A stretch of 51,803 bases of DNA from the NCBI GenBank assembly GCA_964353225.1, contig CAYGVA010000005.1, positions 1-51,803 of the forward strand, read 5' to 3'. Positions within the stretch are counted from its first letter, which is position 1; every line of letters starts with the position of its first letter. The notes beneath the pieces are model-generated. The model was given only the letters and a program-made list of their open reading frames with translations. It searched no databases and was not told the DNA's origin. The translations under genes and the position numbers were made by a program. Positions 35,301 to 42,423 of this stretch are shown one piece after another. Source of the stretch: PCC-6406 sp964353225 (GTDB lineage Bacteria; Cyanobacteriota; Cyanobacteriia; Phormidesmidales; Phormidesmidaceae).

Positions 35301-35945
35301 CTGAAAATGGGTCTCGGCAGCCTCGTATTGCCCTTGGGCTTCATAGAGACGCCCCAAATCACTCAAGGGGTTGGCAAGGGTGGGGTGATTGGGGCTGAGG
35401 TGCTGGCGGTAGAGGGCAATGGCTTCGGTGAGTTGGGCGATCGCCGCTTCAATCTGACCATCAGCTTCCAAATGTAGGGCGCTATGGCTGAGTTGGGCAG
35501 CCCGCTGTAGGGCCTGTTCCGCTGCATTAGCCGATCGCCAGCGCAACGCATAGGCACCGGTCTCGCTTGCCGCAGAAGTAGTCACCCAAATCCCATAGGT
35601 GCCATCCCTAGGTAGGGTAAAGGTGATCCGTGCATGGGTGCCGTTGCCACTGTCGTCGTCAGAGGCCACCCAGTTGCCATCTGGGTCAGCAAGCAGCAAA
35701 AAAGCGTTGAAGTCTTGACTGAGGAGATCAATCACCAGGGTTTCCCCCGCCGTCCCCGCCAAGGGATGAATCTGGTAAAAGTAGCGCTTGTCGTTATCGG
35801 GAAATATCGGGCTGGTGTCGTCCAGTACGCCCGCCTCGGCATTGGGGGCAATTTCTGCTGGGGCGGGCCGTGGAGCTAAGGTCCCTGAAATGGCCCCCCA
35901 TAGGGCCGCCAACAGCAAAACCATCAACCGTTGAGAACGCGCCAT
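32376..35945 (-). CDS. Exported PPC-TPR-CHAT caspase-like protein
   Basis: Large protein of 1189 residues. A signal peptide (MARSQRLMVLLLAALWGAISG) is followed by a PPC-like beta domain at about 40-140 (YFYQIHPLAGTAGETLVIDL ... DGTYGIWVTTS). Next come about a dozen TPR units of the 42-residue kinesin-light-chain type, with the recurring YxxQGRYxEAExLYxxAL pattern, up to about 650. The C-terminal CHAT domain (about 800-1189) carries the caspase-like pair: His in LHIATHGFFLTD and Cys in VVLSACETGLGD. CHAT enzymes are clan-CD cysteine peptidases; in this exported arrangement the target is unknown. The frame is open to 36014, but ATG 35945 begins the signal peptide. Cyanobacteria carry many such proteins. 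Confidence 0.92.
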   Translation of the reverse strand: MARSQRLMVLLLAALWGAISGTLAPRPAPAEIAPNAEAGVLDDTSPIFPDNDKRYFYQIHPLAGTAGETLVIDLLSQDFNAFLLLADPDGNWVASDDDSGNGTHARITFTLPRDGTYGIWVTTSAASETGAYALRWRSANAAEQALQRAAQLSHSALHLEADGQIEAAIAQLTEAIALYRQHLSPNHPTLANPLSDLGRLYEAQGQYEAAETHFQQALRLYRRQGRAGQFRAAVVLSNLAELYRLLGRYDEAEALYPEALSILRGVLGPRHLDVATVLNNQGLLYDAQGRYDEAESSFQTALAIRREQLGDRHPDVANSLYGLAILYYNQSRYPEAETFYQESLSILRSQLGDGHLLVATVQNGLAALYYDQGRYPEAETLWLRVLAIFRGQWGNQHPDVASTLNNLALLYADQGRYQEAEPLYEEALMMTQALVGDRHRAGASILDNLAALYDAQGRYEEAITLYETALSIRREQLGADHPEVALSLNGLALIYWKQGNYNPAVSLLQEALAIGRQRFGDNHPDVALSLSNLAVLYRAQGRLDEAESLFQSTLAIWRTHLGNDHPRVGATLNNLAWLYLGQDRYQDALPLYRDALAIVQASGGEYHPDAATTLSSLAILYGAQGDIDQAVTTLAEGVEIEERNLDLNLATLAEAQRQSYATTVVNSTNLGISLHLQRDPTSVLARELALANILQRKGRILDAATDSWQALRSHLSVAERSRLDALAHLRSQLANLIFSPPSTLSPEQYRREVARLRAEAQVLAVALARQSARFRVETTPVTLAAVQKRIPEDGVLVEFIRYQPFDFEAYGWQGDRYAAYLLFADGSSQGIDLGEATPLDQAVQTFSEALRRVDASPTAASQALARLLWTPLAPYLQDVDQVLISPDGQLNRIPFEALQTPAGEYLVSQYAISYLNSGRDLLKFATSPPSTAPGVILASPNYDTGGRGAVRPGSLRSTDLTGFQVGPLPGTAAEAAAIAPLLPDAAVLIGDDAAESRLKQVQAPQILHIATHGFFLTDLPRVATAGRGLGVEAVTDSGTRAPQSEQPLENPLLRSGLALAGFNQRSEGEEDGVFTALEAAGLNLLGTQLVVLSACETGLGDIANGEGVYGLRRAFAIAGAETQLISLWQVDDHATQQLMVAYYQQLLAGGGRAESLRQVQLDLLNSNSPYEHPYYWAAFIVSGNWQSLD

Positions 35946-36083
35946 GGTGGAGGTCCTGAGGTAAAGGGACAGCGGTTTCGACCCCCTGCTATTCCCCGAT
36001 GGCATAGAGTCCATCCCGATTGCAGATGGCTAGGGCATCAGGGCAGGGGGCTAATAGACTTCAGAACCATCCAGCAATTTTCC

Positions 36084-36863
36084 CTAAGGCCACACCCGCA
36101 CCATCCCTGCCAGGGCCATTTGTCCTGGGGTAAGGCTGCAGTGCCGCAGGTCTACCTCTGGCCCCAGATCCAGTTGAAAGCCCTGGAGCGCAGGCAGTGG
36201 GGCAAATTTACCGTCCGCCAACCATTGGGGATTTTGCAACTGTAGATAGCGCCCTGCAATGATGACTAACCCCGTCGCGATGGTGATCGGCGGCAGGGTT
36301 TCCTCCGTCCGGGGGATCATCTGTAGGGTGATTGTTCCCGTTTCTATTTTGGCGTCGCAGTCGTAATAGGGATGCACCGTTTTCTCAGGGCAGGCTTCCA
36401 GCATATTTTTGAGCACTGCTGCTTCCGGTTCCGCTGCCGCCAACTGGGTCAAAAAGTTGTAGAGCCCCTCCTCCAGCAGCGGGGAATTTAGGGAAGTATT
36501 TAAATCGGCCTCCGTCAGGCTGAGATCACCGTTTACCTCAAAGGCCGCTAACAGCCGCAACTGCTTTCCCCGCAGGATCTGGCCAAGATTGACCCGAATC
36601 TCTTGGGCTTGTACGGCGATCTGGCTGACGTGAATGCCCTGGTAGATGGCCCGCCGGGCCGACACCTCTACCTGTGGAATGTAGCCAGACAAAATTTGGC
36701 GATCGCGTCCTTCCAGCTTGAAAACCAGATCCTCCACATGTTCTACCTGGGATACCAGCCACAGCCTGACCGCTGGGGGCAGCAAACGGCTAATCAGGCG
36801 GCTGCCGCCCTGGGTAGATTCATTCGAGCTGGTTGGGTCATCGGATAGCGGGCGATCGACCAC
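36084..36863 (-). CDS. DUF2993 (LmeA-like) protein
   Basis: A 259-residue protein of the DUF2993 family, related to mycobacterial LmeA, which binds phospholipids at the cell envelope. Typical segments are LEGRDRQILSGYIPQVEVSARRAIYQG, IAVQAQEIRVNLGQIL and VNGDLSLTEADLN. There is no signal peptide. The start is GTG 36863, preceded by AAGGGGAG at 6 bases. The ATG at 37046 in the same frame lies inside the dnaK terminator hairpin and is rejected. It is followed on the same strand by the CHAT gene 138 bp later. Function in cyanobacteria is unknown. Confidence 0.82.
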   Translation of the reverse strand: MVDRPLSDDPTSSNESTQGGSRLISRLLPPAVRLWLVSQVEHVEDLVFKLEGRDRQILSGYIPQVEVSARRAIYQGIHVSQIAVQAQEIRVNLGQILRGKQLRLLAAFEVNGDLSLTEADLNTSLNSPLLEEGLYNFLTQLAAAEPEAAVLKNMLEACPEKTVHPYYDCDAKIETGTITLQMIPRTEETLPPITIATGLVIIAGRYLQLQNPQWLADGKFAPLPALQGFQLDLGPEVDLRHCSLTPGQMALAGMVRVWP

Positions 36864-37002
36864 AGACTTCTCCCCTTCAAATCTCTCCGCTGTATTCAAC
36901 CATGATTCGTTAAATGTGAGGGGACGGAGATTACGCCAAGGGATCACCCTTACCCAGGGAACCGGGAAATCCTCCCCTCGGGTAGGGTGCTCGAAGACGC
37001 CA

Positions 37003-37049
37003 TAAAAAACGGATGGCGTATATCCCCCCAATGGGGCATCCGCCATCCG
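37003..37049 (-). terminator. Intrinsic terminator of dnaK
   Basis: Read on the minus strand, CGGATGGCG (37049-37041) pairs with CGCCATCCG (37018-37010), with an inner GC-rich helix, and is followed directly by six T (37009-37004). It lies 42 bp after the dnaK stop codon. Confidence 0.92.
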
Positions 37050-37090
37050 CCCTTGCTAGCCGGAGCAAGTCGTCGTGCTAAGTCACTGCC

Positions 37091-39001
37091 TTACTTGTCG
37101 CTAGGCTCAGTAAACTCAGCATCAATTACATCATCCCCGCCATCGCTGCCATCGGCAGGAGCAGCACCGGGATCGCCCTCAGCGGCAGCCTCAGCGCCCC
37201 CCGCTTGTTGATAGAGATTGGCACTGATGGCGTACAGGGCCTGCTGCACTTCCGTGGTCAAGGACTGCATTTGGTCATAGTCCTCAGCGGCGACAGCATC
37301 CTTGAGGGCTTTGATTTGCCCCGTTAGCTTCTCTTTCTCATCGGCGGGCACCTTGTCACCCAGCTCTTCGATTTGCTTCTCAGCCTGGTAAGACAAGGAA
37401 TCGGCTTGGTTCTTGAGGTCGATTTTTTCGCGACGCTCTTTGTCTGCGGCGGCATTGGCTTCCGCATCCTTAACCATGCGATCCACCTCGTTGTCATCCA
37501 GGGTGGATGCGCCGGTAATGCTGATGGTCTGTTCCTTGCCGGTGCCCTTATCCTTCGCAGTAACGCTGAGGATACCGTTGGCATCGATATCGAAGATGAC
37601 TTCGATTTGAGGAACACCTCGGGGAGCGGGGGGAATCCCATCTAGCCGGAAGGTGCCGAGACTCTTGTTGTCGTTAGACATTTCCCGTTCCCCTTGGAGA
37701 ACGTGAATTTCCACATTGGTCTGCCCATCCACGGCGGTGGAGAAGGTTTCAGACTTTTTGGTGGGAACGGTGGTGTTCCTGGGAATGAGCTTGGTCATGA
37801 CGCCGCCGAGGGTCTCAACCCCAAGGGATAGGGGCGTGACGTCTAGGAGCAGAATGTCCTTGACTTCCCCAGCCAAGACACCGCCCTGAATCGCAGCGCC
37901 GATGGCCACGACTTCGTCGGGGTTAACGGTTTCGTTGGGGGCTTTGCCGAGGACTTTTTCCACGAGCGCTTTAACCGCAGGAATCCGGGTTGACCCCCCC
38001 ACCAGCACCACTTCATCAATCTCAGACTTATTGAGCTTGGCATCCTTGAGGGCTTGCTCAACGGGGATGCGGCTGCGATCAATCAGGTCGGCGGCCAATT
38101 CCTCAAACTGGGCGCGGGTGAGCACGGTTTCGAGGTGCTTAGGACCGTCTTGGGTCGCGGTGATAAAGGGCAGGTTGATCTCGGCTTGGGTGACGCTAGA
38201 GAGTTCAATCTTGGCTTTTTCAGCCGCTTCGGTGAGGCGCTGTAGGGCCTGCTTATCCTTACGAAGGTCGATGCCTTCAGAATTTTGGAATTGCTTCGCC
38301 AGGTAATCGACGATCTTTTTGTCAAAGTCGTCGCCGCCTAAGTGAGTGTCTCCAGAGGTGGCCAACACTTCAAAGACGCCATCGCCCACTTCCAGAATGG
38401 AAACGTCGAAGGTACCGCCCCCCAAGTCAAAGACGAGGATGGTTTCGTTGCTCTTGCGATCCAGGCCGTAGGCCAAGGAAGCGGCGGTGGGCTCGTTGAT
38501 GATTCGCAGCACTTCAAGACCGGCGATTTTGCCTGCATCTTTGGTGGCTTGCCGCTGAGAGTCATTGAAATAAGCGGGGACGGTAATCACCGCTTGGGTG
38601 ATGGTCTCGCCGAGATACTTGCTGGCATCATCGGCCAACTTGCGCAAAACCTGGGCAGAAATCTCCTCAGGGGCAAACTGCTTGCCCGCCTGGGAGCTAT
38701 CAATTTTGAGGTTGTTGCCCACATTCATGACCTTATAGGCCACTTCGGTGGACTCGGTGCCGACTTCGTCAAAGCGGCGACCAATAAAACGCTTAACGGA
38801 ATAAAAGGTGTTTTCGGGGTTCATCACTGCCCCGCGTTTGGCGATTTGACCGACGAGGCGATCGCCATTTTTGGCGTAAGCCACGACGGAGGGGGTTGTG
38901 CGGAACCCTTCGGCGTTTGCGATAACCGTGGGTTTGCCCCCTTCCATAACGGCGACCACAGAGTTGGTGGTCCCTAAATCAATGCCAACTACTTTACCCA
39001 T
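37091..39001 (-). CDS. dnaK: Molecular chaperone DnaK (Hsp70)
   Basis: Hsp70 chaperone of 636 residues that binds unfolded peptides in an ATP-driven cycle with DnaJ and GrpE. The N-terminal ATPase opens with GKVVGIDLGTTNSVVAVMEGG; later signatures are ILVFDLGGGTFDVSILEV and EVVLVGGSTRIPAVKALVEK. The substrate-binding domain begins around LLLDVTPLSLGVETLGG. The lid and an acidic Gly/Ala-rich tail close the protein (DVIDAEFTEPSDK). Cyanobacteria have several DnaK paralogues; this one has the DnaK2-like length and EEVD-less, DVIDAEF-type tail. No dnaJ or grpE is adjacent. It has its own terminator at 37003-37049. Confidence 0.98.
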   Translation of the reverse strand: MGKVVGIDLGTTNSVVAVMEGGKPTVIANAEGFRTTPSVVAYAKNGDRLVGQIAKRGAVMNPENTFYSVKRFIGRRFDEVGTESTEVAYKVMNVGNNLKIDSSQAGKQFAPEEISAQVLRKLADDASKYLGETITQAVITVPAYFNDSQRQATKDAGKIAGLEVLRIINEPTAASLAYGLDRKSNETILVFDLGGGTFDVSILEVGDGVFEVLATSGDTHLGGDDFDKKIVDYLAKQFQNSEGIDLRKDKQALQRLTEAAEKAKIELSSVTQAEINLPFITATQDGPKHLETVLTRAQFEELAADLIDRSRIPVEQALKDAKLNKSEIDEVVLVGGSTRIPAVKALVEKVLGKAPNETVNPDEVVAIGAAIQGGVLAGEVKDILLLDVTPLSLGVETLGGVMTKLIPRNTTVPTKKSETFSTAVDGQTNVEIHVLQGEREMSNDNKSLGTFRLDGIPPAPRGVPQIEVIFDIDANGILSVTAKDKGTGKEQTISITGASTLDDNEVDRMVKDAEANAAADKERREKIDLKNQADSLSYQAEKQIEELGDKVPADEKEKLTGQIKALKDAVAAEDYDQMQSLTTEVQQALYAISANLYQQAGGAEAAAEGDPGAAPADGSDGGDDVIDAEFTEPSDK

Positions 39002-39078
39002 AGATGTGCTCCGGCTTAACAGCTATATCTATAGTGCTTGGCCTGCCTGATTCTCTGAAGGGGGGGATACCGAACCTG

Positions 39079-39306
39079 TTACCCCTTGTCGGGGCAAATT
39101 AGCTGGCGATCGACCCAGCGTTGCGCCCTTTGCAATGCTTCCGAACGGGTCCAGGCTTTGGGTACGGCGAGGGCAGTGCCGGTGGCATAGCTGACCCAGG
39201 CGGCATAGATGGGGGAGCCATGCCATTCACTCTGATCCAGCTCAATGCGCGCCCCTCGGTAGGTATAGGACAAGACAATGTGAGGATAGTCGGGGTCCAA
39301 AATCAT
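39079..39306 (-). CDS. Small conserved-looking hypothetical protein
   Basis: A 75-residue protein between glmU and dnaK on the same strand. The sequence YPHIVLSYTYRGARIELDQSEW, then YAAWVSYATGTALAVP and a helical ALQRAQRWVDRQL, is balanced and looks like a small alpha/beta protein rather than a shadow frame. ATG 39306 is chosen because the 22 residues before it (from ATG 39372) are Pro/Ser-rich and unlike the rest; no clear ribosome-binding site decides. Function unknown. Confidence 0.65.
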   Translation of the reverse strand: MILDPDYPHIVLSYTYRGARIELDQSEWHGSPIYAAWVSYATGTALAVPKAWTRSEALQRAQRWVDRQLICPDKG

Positions 39307-39464
39307 GGGATGAGGGGGTGGGGCTGTCAGAACAGTCGAGTCTTGGCCTTGGGCAGCGGGGCTGCGTAACATCAGCGTTTAGGCTGTACGGTGTTTACCC
39401 ACAGCGCAGTGTCCACCAGGTGCCCCAGGCAGCCCCACACATTGCTGATCGCGGCATCAGCGGC

Positions 39465-40841
39465 CTATTCAGAGGTTGGCACTGGGGGCGTGGGTCGCCA
39501 GCCAGGGATGCTGAGTTGCTTTGCCCGAGCGACCACCAAGCAGTCATCTTCCACATTTTTAGTGATCACGGACCCGGCCCCGACGGTGACATCAGCTCCG
39601 ACGGTGATCGGTGCCACCAGTACGGTGTTAGCGCCGGTTTTGGTGTTAGCGCCAATCACCGTCGGATGCTTCTGAACCCCATCATAGTTGGCGGTAATGG
39701 TGCCCGCGCCAATATTGACGCGATCGCCCAGGGTGGCATCGCCCAGGTAGGAGAGGTGGGCGGCATTGACGCGATCGCCCAGGGTCGATTTTTTGATTTC
39801 TACAAAGTTACCCACCCGGCAGTTTTGCCCCACGGTGGCCTGTCCCCGCAGATGGGCATAGGGACCGACGCGACTTGCGGCGTTGACGGTACTGTCGCTA
39901 ATCACCGAATACAGCACCGTCACCCCATCCCCCAATTGACTATTTTCAATCAGGCTACCGGGGCCAATGCGGCTGCCCGTGCCAATGGTGGTATTGCCCC
40001 GTAGGTGAGTCTGGGGCTCGATAATCACGTCACGGCCCAAGGTCACCGTCGTATCAATGGTGATCGTATCGGGCTCAATCAGGGTGACCCCCGCTGCCAT
40101 CCAGTCATCTTTAATCCGATTTTGCAGAATGCTATAGGCATCGGCCAACTGCTTACGGTTGTTGATGCCCTGGATCTCCTGGGGATCCGCCACGTCGACG
40201 GCCATCACCGGAGCCAAATCCTTGACCACATCCGTCAGGTAGTACTCTTGCTGATCGTTATCGGCCTTGAGGTGGGGCAGAATTTTGGCAAGGGCCGACC
40301 AGCTAAAGCAGTAGACGCCCGCATTAATGCGAGTATTTTGGCGTTGGGTGGCGGTACAGTCCCGATGCTCGATGATTTTGGTGACGATATGGTCGTCGTT
40401 GCAAAACACCCGGCCATAGCCCGTGGGATCGGGGAACTGGGCGGTCAGAAGGGTGGCCTCGTTTTGGTAGTGGCGATGGACGTCCCACAGATGTTGGATG
40501 GTGCCGGGACGCAGTAGGGGCACATCGCCATTGAGGACGAGTAAGTCCCCCTCAAAATCTTGCAAGTGGGGAATTACCTGTTGCACCGCATGGCCCGTCC
40601 CCAATTGCTGGGTCTGCGCCACAAAGGTGAGGTCAGGGCGATGGGAAAGGGCCGTTTTGATGCGATCAGCGGCGTATCCAACGATGACCAATTGTTGGGT
40701 CGGGTTTACCGTAGCCAGACTGTCTAAGGCGCATTCTACGAGCGATCGCCCCCCTAAGGGATGCAGCACCTTAGGCAAAGCGGACTGCATGCGGGTTCCC
40801 TTGCCGGCGGCTAGTACCGCCACTGCTAGCTTTGATGTCAT
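39465..40841 (-). CDS. glmU: Bifunctional GlmU (GlcN-1-P acetyltransferase / GlcNAc-1-P uridyltransferase)
   Basis: A 458-residue enzyme making UDP-N-acetylglucosamine, the precursor of peptidoglycan and lipopolysaccharide. The N-terminal pyrophosphorylase domain starts VAVLAAGKGTRMQSALPKVLHPLGG. The C-terminal half is a left-handed beta-helix acetyltransferase with hexapeptide repeats (for example IGTGSRIGPGSLIENSQLGDGV) and the active-site GAGTITANYDGVQKHPT. Both activities appear intact. It is upstream of the small protein and dnaK on the same strand. Confidence 0.97.
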   Translation of the reverse strand: MTSKLAVAVLAAGKGTRMQSALPKVLHPLGGRSLVECALDSLATVNPTQQLVIVGYAADRIKTALSHRPDLTFVAQTQQLGTGHAVQQVIPHLQDFEGDLLVLNGDVPLLRPGTIQHLWDVHRHYQNEATLLTAQFPDPTGYGRVFCNDDHIVTKIIEHRDCTATQRQNTRINAGVYCFSWSALAKILPHLKADNDQQEYYLTDVVKDLAPVMAVDVADPQEIQGINNRKQLADAYSILQNRIKDDWMAAGVTLIEPDTITIDTTVTLGRDVIIEPQTHLRGNTTIGTGSRIGPGSLIENSQLGDGVTVLYSVISDSTVNAASRVGPYAHLRGQATVGQNCRVGNFVEIKKSTLGDRVNAAHLSYLGDATLGDRVNIGAGTITANYDGVQKHPTVIGANTKTGANTVLVAPITVGADVTVGAGSVITKNVEDDCLVVARAKQLSIPGWRPTPPVPTSE

Positions 40842-40922
40842 TGCGTTCCCTCAGCCCTGCCCCGTTTCTTCGCCCCGGAGTATACCGTGGTTTGCCCCGA
40901 CAGGGGGCAGTGACGGGTGGGG

Positions 40923-41921
40923 TTATAGAGGGGTGTCATCTGCGCTTGATCCCGTGCGTCCCTTAAGAAAAGCCTCAAACTGGGCCATTAACGCTGGGTT
41001 GCGCCAGCCTCGCGCCACTTCACCTCTGAGGATCCCTAGGGCCGAATCCACCGAAAAAGCGGGCTTATAGGGTCGCTCACTGACTAAGGCATCGTAGATA
41101 TCAATCATCTGAAAGATCTGCACCAACCAGGGAATTTCGTCCCCTTTGAGCTGGTCGGGATACCCTGAACCATCCCAGCGTTCATGGTGGTGGCGAATGA
41201 TCGGCAGTACCCCATGCATGGTTCGTAGGGGGCGGCAAATGTTTTCCCCGAGGAAAACATGCTGCCGCATGATCTCCTGCTCCTCTGGGGTCAGAGGGCC
41301 TGTTTTCAGCAGCACTGCATCGGGAATGCCCACCTTGCCGATGTCATGGAGGTAGCTGGCCCAGTTGAGGTCACGGAGCTGGCTGGCAGATAGCCTTAGA
41401 TATTGGCCAAAGTCCTGGGACAGCTTTGATAATCGCGCACAGTGATCCCCCGTATGGGGGTCACGGCTCTCGATCGCCCGCGCAATGGAAAATAACGCTT
41501 GACTGGCGTGGTCTAAATCTTCATTCAGCCGCTTTTGGTGAACTAGGGATTTAACCCGCGCGGATAGCTGCAAAGGGTCGAAGGGCTTGGTTAGTAGGTC
41601 ATCCCCGCCAGCGGCAATCCCCTGTAGGCGAGTCCGACGGTCATCCAATGCGGTCAGAAAGATGACTGGAATCAGGCGAGTGGTTTCGTCTTGCTTGAGA
41701 CGACGGCAGACTTCAAAGCCATCCATCCCCGGCATACTGATGTCCAGCAAGATCAGGTCGGGTTGAATAATTGGAATGCGCTCAAGGGCTTGAGGACCGC
41801 TACTCGCTTCTAAAACGCCATATCCCTCTACCGAAAGGATATCAATGGCGAGTAATCGACTGGGTAAATTATCATCCACCACGAGTAACTTGGCCGGGTC
41901 TGGACGCAAATATTTTGTCAT
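40923..41921 (-). CDS. Response regulator with HD-GYP phosphodiesterase output
   Basis: A 332-residue two-domain protein. The receiver spans about 10-130 (LLVVDDN, phospho-acceptor Asp in LILLDISMPGMDGFEV, Lys in LLTKPFDPLQL). The HD-GYP domain spans about 150-315: the HD pair is in YLHDIGKVGIPD, the following HH in IIRHHHERWDGSGYPDQL includes the GYP motif, and YDALVSERPYKPAF is typical. Such enzymes usually hydrolyse cyclic-di-GMP. The metal-binding residues appear intact. Together with the GGDEF protein at 49793-50803 it gives the window one predicted degrader and one maker of c-di-GMP. No kinase is adjacent. Confidence 0.95.
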   Translation of the reverse strand: MTKYLRPDPAKLLVVDDNLPSRLLAIDILSVEGYGVLEASSGPQALERIPIIQPDLILLDISMPGMDGFEVCRRLKQDETTRLIPVIFLTALDDRRTRLQGIAAGGDDLLTKPFDPLQLSARVKSLVHQKRLNEDLDHASQALFSIARAIESRDPHTGDHCARLSKLSQDFGQYLRLSASQLRDLNWASYLHDIGKVGIPDAVLLKTGPLTPEEQEIMRQHVFLGENICRPLRTMHGVLPIIRHHHERWDGSGYPDQLKGDEIPWLVQIFQMIDIYDALVSERPYKPAFSVDSALGILRGEVARGWRNPALMAQFEAFLKGRTGSSADDTPL

Positions 41922-42118
41922 GCAGCTAGGGTGGGGATGCGAGAACCATGGGCTACATCATTAGGCAAGGGGGGCCTATTCAGGCTGCAATAATGATGGA
42001 CTGAGACTCAGACCTATTTTGCATCAGAACCTTTGGTCTATCCGGACAAGCTGCCACTCATCAATCATGACAGATGCAAAACAGCGATTCCTAAAATAGA
42101 AATCATTTTTACCATAGA

Positions 42119-42170
42119 ACTTATCGGCAATCACTATTGAGGATATCCTCAATAGTGATTGCCGATAAGT
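42119..42170. repeat. Perfect 52-bp palindrome without spacer
   Basis: Bases 42119-42144 are the exact reverse complement of 42145-42170; the centre is GGATATCC. No T-tract follows directly. Both sides break pairing at once (A at 42118, C at 42171). It could form a cruciform or a long RNA hairpin. Confidence 0.95.
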
Positions 42171-42203
42171 CTAATATTATCCCGCCAAAAAATATACCCC
42201 GAA

Positions 42204-42236
42204 TCAGCCTGTTGGTCACAATGACCAACAGGCTGA
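42204..42236. repeat. Hairpin with perfect 15-bp arms
   Basis: TCAGCCTGTTGGTCA (42204-42218) pairs exactly with TGACCAACAGGCTGA (42222-42236) around a 3-nt loop, 33 bp after the larger palindrome. Its sequence is unrelated to that palindrome. Confidence 0.9.
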
Positions 42237-42423
42237 ATTCACAAGGCAGACATTGGCAAAGGTAAATGGGTCGCAATGTTACCCCTCATTAGGGCCAGCG
42301 CTCAGGATATCAGTAGGGCTTAGATTGAGCCGATAACGTGCTTGATCGCTGAGTCTATGGTTCCCCGTCATCCATGTAGATCTTCCCTCAGGTTGCTCAG
42401 CGTCATTCGCCCTTCTCACCCCT

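Larger units (their letters stand above)
41922..42423. other. Gene-free region with two strong palindromes
   Basis: About 500 bp between the divergent HD-GYP and recJ genes. No coding frame. It contains the 52-bp perfect palindrome at 42119-42170 and the hairpin at 42204-42236. Promoters for both genes must lie here but no clear boxes stand out. Confidence 0.7.

Noticed and set aside
34000..35500. DNA-level tandem repeat or CRISPR-like array
   Set aside because: The periodicity of about 126 bp is that of the encoded 42-residue TPR units; the DNA copies are diverged and there are no spacers.
36864..37046. Longer N-terminus for the DUF2993 protein from ATG 37046
   Set aside because: The ATG lies inside the dnaK terminator hairpin (37003-37049), whereas GTG 36863 has a good Shine-Dalgarno and begins the family-like part.
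38342..38977. 211-residue plus-strand frame inside dnaK
   Set aside because: It is a shadow frame antisense to a highly conserved gene; Gly/His/Asp-rich composition results from codon bias.
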